Of a DNA stretch of 64,000 nt, positions 24,501 through 36,500 are shown piece after piece. Every line of letters starts with the position of its first letter. Within the stretch, counting starts at the first letter, position 1. Below the pieces are notes generated by a model that did no database searches, was not told the DNA's origin, and saw nothing but the letters and a program-made list of their open reading frames with translations. Made by a program: the position numbers and the translations under genes. This DNA comes from Leptidea sinapis (taxonomy: Eukaryota > Arthropoda > Insecta > Lepidoptera > Pieridae): positions 11,913,001 through 11,977,000 of the forward strand of contig NC_066280.1 of NCBI RefSeq assembly GCF_905404315.1. The letters run 5' to 3'.

Positions 24501-27500
24501 AGGGAAGCAGCATTTTCCACCCAATAATCAGATCAAAACAACATTACTTTCCGAGTATGAGTAATGAAAAAAATATTTTTTTTTTTGGTATTTTTTGCTC
24601 TCATAGAAACATAGGTACAGTACGCAGATTAAGACACGTATTTAAACGCCATATAACGGATTGGCCGCTCTTAAGCGACAGTCAGCGCTGACATCGGTCG
24701 AGCGTAGCTTTAACTATAAAAACATATGAACGCGTCCAGCGCTGATGAATTGCTACGCGCGTATAGCTACGTCGCGCTGATGAGAATCGTCGGTCGAGCT
24801 CGTCGGTCTACTGACGTGCTATGTCGATAAATTAGTGCGCTCAGTGTGACTCTCACCGAGCGACCGACCGTTTGCGCGTGTGTAACATCGTCATCAAAAA
24901 TCGTACAGAAAAATGCAGTATATGCATAATGTAATAGTAATGGCTGTGTGAACCTGTCAGCGTATCGCAGCGTGTTGAGCGAGTGCTCGCAGGAGGACAT
25001 GGCCGGCGATATCATGGCGATCATGCAGGTGCGCGACTTGTCCCCGATGAAGCTGTCCCTCAGCACCTGAGTCAGCTTGGACACTCTGAACGGCAGGTGG
25101 TTCTGGCCCTTCATACCCAGCGCGCGGATGCACTCCTTCAGCGCTAACAGCGACTTGTTGATCTCCGCGCTCTCCATGCCTGAAACCAAACAAACCATCC
25201 AATCATAGATCATTTATACATCTAGATAGACTATATACCACAATGTATATAGATTTATTTTATGAAAATAAGGGACGAGACGAGCAGGAAGTTCAGCTGA
25301 TGGTCATTGATACGCGCTACCTATTACAATGCGGTGCTGATCAGGATTCTTGAAAAACCCAAAAATTCTTAGCGGCACTACAATTGCGCTCGTCACCTTG
25401 AGACATAAGATGTTAAGTCTCATTTGCCCAGTTATTTCACTAGCTACAGCGCCCTTCAGATCGAAACACAGTAATGTTTACACATTACCGCTTCACGGCA
25501 GAAATAGTCGCCTTTGTGGTACCCATAATCTAGCCGACTTCCTGTGCAAAGGAAGTCGGCTAGATTATGCCTCCCACTGGCGGAATGTAGTATATAGACA
25601 CTGTATATGTCAACATTGAGATTAATTAGAGATATTCACAATTTGTTATTTTTAAAGTGATATCCCTCACTTCTGGGATTAATAATTATAGAAGTTAAAT
25701 TTATAACCAAAATTTATGAACTGTCACTGACACTGCATTGTAATGGGCAGGGCGTATAACTTACCATCATCTGAACGTGCTGCTAGTCACGTCCCGTATT
25801 TTCATAAATAAAAAAACACCGTGGCCTTCATTACCGAGTACATTGTACTCACGCGTCTGACGGTTGGCGGAGGAGGTGTCGGCGCCGCGCTCGTTGCCGG
25901 CCAGGTCGATGAGCGAGAACTTGCCGTGCACGCGGTGCATGCCGGGCGAGCGGACCACGATCTGGAACACGGCGTGCGACCGCGACGAGTTGGAGTTGGC
26001 CGACGTCTGCAACAACCGACCCCACACATTATACTTACTGTACTGTAGTGACATCTAGTCTCAATTAATGTGTTTATCTACAACCGTGTTTTAAAATCTC
26101 TATTAAATATTCTAAAACAGTTAGCTTATTGCCAACATTAAAACACCCAATAACCATTACGTCATCCAAACGAGTGTTGTAATGTTGTACTGAATTTCAT
26201 TACAACACTCGTTTGGAAGATGTTATGGTTATTAGGACTTTTATAGAGGATTCATATTATAGGTGTATATAAAGTCGTTGTATGCAAAGTCTTGTTGATA
26301 ATTAAGTATTAAAACACTCATGCGATACTATTATCAATAATATAAAGCGACATTCGTGTTTTAATACACCTTATTACATAACAGTTGTATAAATAACTAT
26401 AACAATCATTACCACTGTCATGACATCAACATTGACATTAACTGTGCAACGTTGAGTGCTACATAAAGACTGCACAGTACAGCGGGAGCGTTATCCCACC
26501 GGAAACTCCCAAGGGAGTGCTGCTTGCAGGGGCGTGCATATCATATAAGCAATTAGACAGTGCATTCCTCATTATGAACCTAAATAAATATAGCACTAGT
26601 GTTAAAGTTAGTTTACTACCTACGGTAGGCAGTATACAGTTTGCATATAGGAAATAAAGAGCGTTTTATACAACTATGTCGTACTGTTGGACTAAAGCGC
26701 AAGTACGACTAGTTGATTTGATCTACAGAACCTTCCTTGCTAGAAAACCAATGCACGCCCTTGCTGCTTGCGCCTCTTGGTAAGCCAAGAGAAGGTCGCC
26801 TTCGTTGGCACTTACCCAAAGCCAAACTCAGATGATGTTTAGTGGGTAAACGCTTAGATTTTTACACGAGTACATAACAAACACAGACATAGGCTGCGTT
26901 GCTATGCATTATCAATCACCACCTCCCTCCCGTTATTATCACGGAGAGTAGTCCTTTCCCTTTGTCTGGAATCCCAAAAAAAAAACGCGAGCGCCTGTGC
27001 CCCGGGTGTAATGCTACTTTACTGAACAATGGTTGTCTCACCTATGCCAAACGGAGACATTACACTTACAAACACCCAACTAATACACCATTCAAAACTT
27101 ATTCAAAATAAAATTTACTTATTAAAAATAATATATAATAGACTTTTATTCTGACTAAAACTAAACCTAATAAATTAAAAATGCTTTATTGTGTATGTCT
27201 CTGTGCCTCATGGCAAAGGCCTTCCCTGTTATTCTCCACTCTTCTCTATTTGCAATTAGTCTAGTCCAGGTTCTTCCAGCCAGTGTCACTATTTCATTTT
27301 CCCATCTTTTCTAATTTGCCTACCTGTTTCTCTTGCAACCTCTTACCACGTAGTAATAGTCTTGCTCCATTTAACAGATTTTACTTATTATCACTGTGAA
27401 AAGCAGAAATCAACCACTCATCCGAAAGAGAGACTACGAGGTCTATGAATAATGGGCGCAAGAAACTTAGCCGGACACTTTTTTTTATATCGATAATGTA

Positions 27501-30500
27501 TAACAATAAGATAAAATTATTTCATGAAAGAGCTTCATAGCCGTCGCCCTATTCTCAAGGTATGGTAAAATTTGCGTAATCTTTAACCCACAAACATTTT
27601 TTAACAATACATTTGAATTTTGAAAACTTGTATGAATTTTTATAATTACAGATCTCGATTTTCACCACTCAGCCAACAAGACTTACAACACAGGTTAAGA
27701 AAGTAAAACATCTTTATGTCACCCATGGTAGTATGAGGAAAGAATTTCTGGTTGGTAAGTGATATCAGTTATTAAACCAAGATTCACGAGAATCCTTTCT
27801 ATTAAACATTATATATCAATATTATATAGCAGTTGGATAAAAAATATTAGCAATGGTTGTGTGAACCTGTCCGGAAGTTCTCGCGGAGTTGCCATGCTGG
27901 ATCAGCTTGAGCACCTCATCCACGTTCTCCACCACCTTCTCCGTGAGCCCCACAATCTGCACCTGCTGTTTGCCGTCTTCCAATACGCGGAGCTTCGCTT
28001 TATCCGCCAACAAGTCAAACACCTGTCAACACGACCCTTTTGATTACAAGCGCGCACTCTAAACTTATGTATGTTACGGAAATATTCGTCTTATGATTCC
28101 AAAATATCTACCATGGCCAGTCAAAATTGACTTTTGAGATGACACAAAAGACCCAATTAAATGCTATACCTAAATAAAAACATACTTATAAAAAAAGTAA
28201 ACATCACCTGCGGATGCCTCGTGTAGAGGCGTGTTTACACTCAAGTTAACTCAAATAAATTGGATAATTATGCGCTTCCGCAAAATAACTCCTAATTCAC
28301 CAGTAGGAGGCTCCTTTGCACAGGATGCCGTCTAGATTATGGGTACCACAACGGAGCCTATTTCTGCCGTGAAGCAGGAATGTGTAAACTTTACTAAGTT
28401 TCGGTCTGAAGGGCGCCGTAGCTAGTGAAATTACTGGGCAAATGAGACTTAACATCTTATGTCTCAAAATGACGAGCGCAATTGTAGCGGCACTGCTAGT
28501 CTCGTCCCGTATTTTCACAAAAATAAAAATTTCAGAAAGTTTTTCACAACATACTTTTAAAAATGTCAGGGACAAGTTTTAGCGAAAGTTATGGTAATGG
28601 ACGACTCACCTTGCCGGAGTAGATCTCGAAGAAGGAGGCGGACACGATGAGGTTGAGAGGTTTGTAGCGCGGCGAGCGGAGGTATGCAAACACGTCCCGG
28701 GCCGCCATCGCGTAGATACCCTTTTTACAGTCCTGCGATTTGCCCTGGAATTATATCACAAACCACAAACTTATTCAACTGCACTTACAACAGCATAGCA
28801 ATTTTATTGCAGCAAGGGTAAATACGACGTAGTTCCTGAAAAACGTTCCAAGCCACAAACATCACATTTTAAGTAATTCGTGTTTAAACTTTTATAAATA
28901 TTAGTGTATTCCATACATATGGGTTGGGCTACTAAGTCATGATGTCATTTATAGAGTGACAGTAGGGCTGCCATTTTTTGTCAGTCCGTTAATATGAATC
29001 ACGTGACCAGTTTTGTGTTCTTAACTCAATTTCGACATGATTGTGGTTTGGAACGTTTTTCTGGAATTACGTCCAATAAAACTTAAGCATACCAGAAAAT
29101 AAGTCAAAGCGACATAGACGCTTTTAGTGCTCATGTGATTTTTTTTCCTGGGGGCATTTTCATTAGTCGTTAGCTTCCGCATGCGGGGTGGGGATGATTT
29201 TTGAAATGTATGCCACAGGGGTTCGCACGGGAGGGACTGTTTTCATTAGTCGTTAGCGCCCGTATGCTGCGAGGTACGAGAGATTTCTGTAACACACATT
29301 CCATAGGACAAAATTTGCTATTCCGAAAGCGGGTAGCCCCGAATTGAATCGGCTGAGTTATCGACCAATGAAAATGCGCCCTAATAGTTTGGTTAGTCAA
29401 GTTAGTTACGTTCCTCATTACTCAGATCAGTTGATTGGTTCAATCTGCATTACTCCCCGTACTCTAAATAAAGAGGTAAAGGTGATGTAATAGTATTATT
29501 AGTGCCCCAGAAATGTTACATCAAATGTATTTTAATATACCCCGCCCCGGTGCAAGGCTTATTAAACGTGAATTCTTTCATCTTGCTATTCCGAGAACTG
29601 ATATTGGTCTTCACTCTCCACTGCAGCGCTCTATGAGATCATTTGATGAGCTCCTTAATAATAATTTTGACTCAATAGATGTGTTTGGGATGTCGGTGCT
29701 ACAATTTAAGACTTGCAACAGTGTTACTTATAATAGTGTTTAATTATATGGTTTGTTTTACTCATCATTTACATATTCAACAACCTTTAAAGTATTTTGC
29801 GTTTTTTGTACTAACATTATTTTTAATAATACAACATACCTGTAAGAAAGCTATTCTGTTCATAATGTTCGTTTTATATTCTTCTTATTTTCGATTGGTT
29901 TAGAATTGTTGTGTCTATAATAAATAAAGAGCACTTAGTGTCACCTGGAAATCCCCTCCCATGGTGTGCGTCTTGCCGGAGCCGGTCTGTCCGTACGCGA
30001 AGCACGTCGCCATGCCTCCGTCGAATATCGTCTGCACCAGCGGCTTAGCCGTGTACCTGAGTTATCATAATTAATATCTTGTAGAGTAATGTAATATCAT
30101 TAGTAAATATTAAATGTTAGGTTTTTTTTTAATGAAAATAAGGAACGAGACGAACAGGACGTTCAGCTGATGGTAATTGGTACGTCCTACCCATTACAAT
30201 GCAGTCAGAGATACGCTCAGAGACTTGAGACATAACATGTTAAGATTCATTTGCCCAGTAATTTCACTAGCTACGGCGCCCTTCAGACTGAAACACAGTA
30301 ATGTTTACACATTACTGCTTCACGGTAGTAAATAGGCGCCGTTGTGGTACCCATTATCAAGCCGGTTTGCTGTGCAAAGGAGCCTCCCACTGGTTATGCA
30401 TTTAGGAATCTCACCGGTCTGTCTCGGTCACCCACCACATTTAATCGCTATAAGAATATCAAATCTTACTTATTAAAACTATTTCTCAAAAAAAAAAATT

Positions 30501-33500
30501 TTTTTGGGAAACTATTTTAAATCTATATTCCAATTTGCAAAAAGAAAAAAGACAAAATCATTGACTGACAGAACGGACCTGTTATGTCCTACGCTTCACC
30601 CCACATCTATGAGCAGTTTCGATCAAACTATTGAATGGATATTGATACGGTCTATGTGAAACTATCACCAAGAAGTATGACACAATAGCCAACATACTTA
30701 TATACAACTTCGTTAGTGCAGGTGTCATCGAATGCGTAGTCGAAGCGAAACTTCTGGTTCTCGAGGTACTTTGTGAGGTCCACCTTATTCTTAGGCTCAT
30801 GCACTATCATCTGATCTCTGGTTGGCACACTGATTACATCAACCTGCAATAAAAAAACATGGTAATTTTGGAGTTATAAAGGGGGACGTAATAACTTTTC
30901 AAAGTTAATTTCAATATGGGGAATTTGATTTCAAATTGTTGATATAAACTTTTAACATAACTGAAGGAGGCAAAAGCAATAACACCATACAGCCTTGTCG
31001 GTAGAAACAATAATTAATGATTCTGTTACATGTCAATTGATGACATAATATGCTCAAGTAAAAATATTATTGGTATAATAATTGTTTACGGTAAAAAGGG
31101 CCAAAATATTTTTAATACTGTTTGATGTTGTATTAATAATAATAATATTGACACACTTTGACACAAACTATCCCGCTCCAAACTAGGCATAGCCTGTACT
31201 ATGGGTACAAGACAATGATATATTTAATCCAATACACTTATTTAAACATACATAAATATATATAAACATTCATGACTTAGAAACAAACATCCATATTCAT
31301 CATACAAATGTTTGCACCTACTGGGATACGAGCCTGGGGCCTCTAGCTCATGTCAGAATCACTGACCATCTGGCTATGTTGTCGGTATGATATGAATGGT
31401 GTCATAGAATCATAGAATCCTTGATGATTGACATAAACTAATAGAAGATTGCTTTTTGAGCGAAGATAATCTCGATGTCGAGTATACTTACATCATGTTT
31501 CGATTAAACTTTCTGGTTATAATGGACATTAAACGACGACCATTTCAACTTTCTTAATATATATATAACAGTTTGAATGTCTACCTCTTTCTTGGCGAGC
31601 TCCTTCTTGTTGAGCGGCCTCTTCCGGACGCAGACCGTGATCTGGTGGTCCTCGACAGCCTCGCTGCCGGTTAGCGGCCTGAACTCTAGAGTGTTCTGGT
31701 AATCGCGAATCATTGCTAAGAACTCCCAGTTCGGGTTGCCAGGGTCCATGTTCATCAACGCCTCCTATAATCATAATTTGGATTTCATTCGTTGTTAATA
31801 TTTCTGTTATATATTTCGTTACAAAGTACAAATTTGTGTGTATGTCAAACCACATAAAAGTGAATTTCCTAAGATGTAATTATTGAGGTCGAGCAGGTTA
31901 TCAACTGTAAGTAGATCCTATAGATGAAGCTACAACCTGAGAATTGAACAAGATATACGTGTTCGAGTCCCGCATCGTCCACAAATTTTGTTTACAAAAT
32001 TAATTAGTATAAACTGCAACACAACAATAGTTATTTATGCTACTGTTGTGTAATAAGGGGTATTAAAGCATGATCAGAATGATAATAGTATCACATGACT
32101 GTTTTAATACCTAATTATCAACAGTTGCATACAAGACTTGTGCATTGCAACGAGTGTTGTAATGTTGTACTGAATTTCATTACAACACTCGTTTGGATGA
32201 TGTAATGGTTATTAGGACATTGGGTGTTTTAACGTTGGCAATAAGCTTACAGTTTTAGAATTATAATAGAGGATTTAAACTTTAAATCATGGGTGTAGAT
32301 AAACATATATTCAGCGGTCTATATTTACAGTCCACTGCATACACAATAAGTTGTAGAGCTGATAATAAAGGTCACCTTCTCCTCCTTCAGCTCAGCCTGC
32401 CGCTGCCGCCGCTTCTCCCGGTTCTCCTTCAGCCGCTCCACCTCCTTGACCACGTTGGAGCGCCGCACCGCACCGGACGCCACCGCATGCGGCACCGACA
32501 CCGTACTCGATACGGCGGCCGGCCGCGCCGACGAAACGCCCGCGTTGAACTATAACACAAGCGTGCGAATTATTGGTACAATTCATTACCACATTGATGT
32601 CAAACACTCGCTGCCCGCCGTCTATTTACTATATGGCTATTTACAGGCTTTTCGAAAAGCATAGTGAATGAAAAATGTCGTGTCGATATTGTCACTGACC
32701 TCTACTATATACCACAGGACTGAAGAGTGCTTTTGTGCTTGTTTGATATTCGCCATTTTGGCACTGTCGGCCATGTAGCGAGAGTCTGCGGTACTAAAAC
32801 GAGTTATGACAACCTCAGCAAACATCGATAGATGGTGGGAAACTATTTACAAAAAAATTGTGTACTTAAAACGTTTATTCTTGAAGTATAAATAACACGG
32901 AAAACGAACGAAATTAATTCAAAATTCAAAAATACTTCAGAGTATTGTACGTTCCTTCGCAGCCATTTGTACTATACGACAAAATTAGTTCTCTGGACGC
33001 TCGCGAGTGGCGCTTCAAATAAGCACAAAACACTCTAAAATATGGGACAGCCTGTCCAGTGGTTTTTATACAGGGTATTGTTGATATTTCTTGGAATCCG
33101 GCGGCAGTCAGTATTTAGCATTACTATAGCAATATATTTGAATACATGGTTTTAAATTCATGATGAGGACTATAAGAATATAGAGGTCTCTACACAGATA
33201 CAACTAAAATGAATGGTTAAATACCTACTGACTATAAATGATGGTGCATGATATTATACACAACGAAAGTACAATACTTTAATAATAAATGTTTATTTCA
33301 TACACACATCCATAATGCATAATTTTACAAAGTCACAATTACAATCAGTCAAAAAATTACTCAAGAATTACAATTATTTATGATAATATTCATAGATCAT
33401 ACATATAAATTTGAATTAAAAAAAATATTCGATATGTACAGCTATGTATGGTTGTTACTAAGATGCACATTGAACCAATATTAAAAAATGGGATTCTTCA

Positions 33501-36500
33501 AGTACTCAGACAATGTAGATATAATTTTGTTGCTAGAGGAGCGTATACGCCAGCAAAAGGATGCTATCCGTAATCTAATAATTGCGAAGAAGTCATTAAT
33601 GCTGTCGTCTTTAGTAAAGGGTAGCCTCTCCATTTAATATCAAATTAAAAACACCCATAAGGATAAAGATTGTGACTCAAACTAGCAAAACCAACCAAAC
33701 TATTCTTCCTCGTCACCTGGGGTTTCAAATGTTATAATTTAAAAACTGACTATTAGGAACACTTTAACCAAGATCAATTCAAGTCAATTATCGCCATTCA
33801 TTATAGTGGACTATATGTATTCGATTCTTTCTTTGTATAATCATCTCAAAACTGAACTGGCAGTAGTCTCGTGCCAGAATTTGGCGAGTCAACGTCTCCT
33901 GAGGATACCTCGTGTAGATACGAAACGCAATTGAAGACGAATCGTAAATAACGACTAATATTATAAACAAATACAAAAATGATTCTTATCTATTATTTCT
34001 TTTGCGGCTTTTGGTGAACCCTTCTTTGCAACTTGACACTACCGGGAGTTTTGTTAAAATATATAATATAAAATCAATAAACTAGATTTAAATTACATAA
34101 TTATTATACTTAGCAATTTATTATATCTAAGTCAACATTTTATTAGAAATAAACTAGTATAAGTAGATACAGATATAATTATTTAATTTATGCGTAAGGC
34201 AAATAGTAAGTGAAACTTCGGGTTCCATGAAACCTCTTTAATATTTTGCATCCGCCTGTTGGTGCTCATGAAGGGGCTCGGTGCTACGGACATGGAGCTT
34301 GGCGTGCTGCCCGCGCGGGAGCGTCCGCCTGACACCGGCGCCTGCTCGCATCAGGTGCGACGGAAGATAGCGTCAGGAGTTATGACAATATTACATACTA
34401 CTTAAATTGTCGCTAAACATACTGTTGAATTCTCTATCTACACCCATGCTTTAAATCGTCTATTAAAGATTCTGAAACAGCTTATTGCCAACATTAAAAC
34501 ATGTCCTAATAACCATAACATCATCCGAACGAGTGTTGTAATGAAATTCAGTACAACATTACAACACTCGGTTGGATGATATTATGGTTACTAGGACTGA
34601 CTTTTTTATTGTTAAGAGTAAGCTAAATTTGTCAGAATCTTTTATAGAGGATTCATATTATGGGTGTAGATAGTCTTGTATGCAACTGTTGATAATTAAG
34701 TATTAAAACACTCATGTGATACTATTATAAACCCACATTAGTGTTTTAATAGCCCTTATTATACAACAGTTGCATAAATAACTATTAGTGAGACCTATCC
34801 TTGAATATAATTCTGCAATTTGGTGTCCATAAAAAAAATCATAACTCGAATAGAATCACTCTAAAAAAAATCATGTCTAGTCTCAGTTATATCGATAAAA
34901 CTTATCATATTCATAATTACCAAAAAAGGCTAATTAAACTTGAAATTGATTCCCTGGAAATGCGTAGAAAGGCGGCTCAGTTTACTTTTCTTTACGAACT
35001 CATAAACAACCATACAGACTGTCCAGGCGTTCTTCAAAATATTGGAATTTATTTAATTTTTAATTTTATTGATTTCATTGTCGAATAGGTACTTATTCCC
35101 TAATATTAATTAAATTTTATAGAAATAACTACGGATTAAGCCCTCCCATTCAACCCATATGTGTAAGCTATAATATAATATTTAAATTAGAACATAATAT
35201 TGATATATTTTCAAATTTTAACTTTTATAAAAAACACGAGTCCTTGTCATTCATTATTATTTTTTTCCAATTTGCTTTTTAAGTTTAGTAACGTTGTGCA
35301 TACCTTTAATTTAGATATATAAATAGGAACACTTATTAATGTTTATCTTATTCGTTTAATTTTAATTATGTATCTAGTTTGTAAGCCGTAATAAATAAAT
35401 AAATTGTACAGGCTATCCATTGCTATACGGCTATACTTAATTAAACGTACAGGCGTACTTGTTAATTATTAACACACAGGCATTTGGCAATACCATGGTA
35501 TAATAATATACTCCACTGGGTATTCTCTTCCCGTCACAGCTGGCTCACGAGATTGGCCTAAGAATACGTAATCAGTTGCGAAGACGACAACACGGCAGTA
35601 GCGATAAAATGGCGAGCTGTCACCTGTCAGTGTGACATATATTATATAGTGACGTAGTCTTAGACCATCGTGGAAAGAGAATACGAGGCGGAGTATATTA
35701 GTATACAAACGCAAGATTAATTCCCTAATATATATCATTTAATAAATAATTTTAGATACATGTATATTTTAGAAAGCTGTGATGTTTGCGACAGTTCATA
35801 ATCTTTCTCAATCTTATCGATATGGACTCAATGGATTTTTGAAACATGCCAACGGATTCAATCGGAAGCACAAAAAGCTTGAATGTACAATCTGTATGTC
35901 TATTACTTGTTGCGTAACCCTGGTGTTGACCTGCGGCTGCGGTTGCGGCGCCGGCTGCGGCTGCGGCGGCGGCACGTTCTCTGCTCCGCGTCGGCCAGTC
36001 GTGTCGCCGCCGTGGCCGTTGGTGTACGCGCCGCTCACGTTCGACAGGCGCATCTGGTTGTTTCGTGTTACGCGAGTCACGCCTGCAACACAACACCACA
36101 AGTGGTAAAATAATCGGCAAATAATACGTGCCCGCATTACCCCAAACTCGACTTTTAAAAATACCACCCTCAGTACATATTAACAAATACGTATAACGAT
36201 AAACTATGCCAATTTTAAAAGTGTCATGTTGTAAGTATGGTCATGTCTTAAACAAAATTCCAGAAACATTGAATTTTCGTAATTTACTATACTCATTTTA
36301 AAAAAGATGGGACCTTGCCCATTTAATTTGCAGAAATAAATACAAAACACTACTACGCGGTAACATAAAGGTACATCAAGCTGGTTACGAAAAAAAGAAC
36401 AAAGTGATGCTAGGCCGATAAAGTCTTACACGACGTTAACTTCTCATCCGCGTGCACGTCGGGGGGCTTCGCGGGTTTCTCGAAAGCCTCGCCTGCGTTT

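Noticed and set aside
24335..24691. 118-codon plus frame, phenylalanine-rich
   Set aside because: It contains T-runs read as Phe/Leu and lies in an intron; no domain or splice support.
31955..31985. gttcgagtccc B-box-like word
   Set aside because: No A box at the right distance and no T-run; it lies after a LINE relic and looks accidental.
32289..32664. Plus-strand arginine- and leucine-rich frames opposite exon E5
   Set aside because: Antisense shadows of GC-rich coding sequence.
35752..36186. 144-codon minus frame and overlapping frames over the PQ-rich exon
   Set aside because: They are shadows of exon E3; only the frame with VTRVTRNNQ joins the neighbouring exons in phase.
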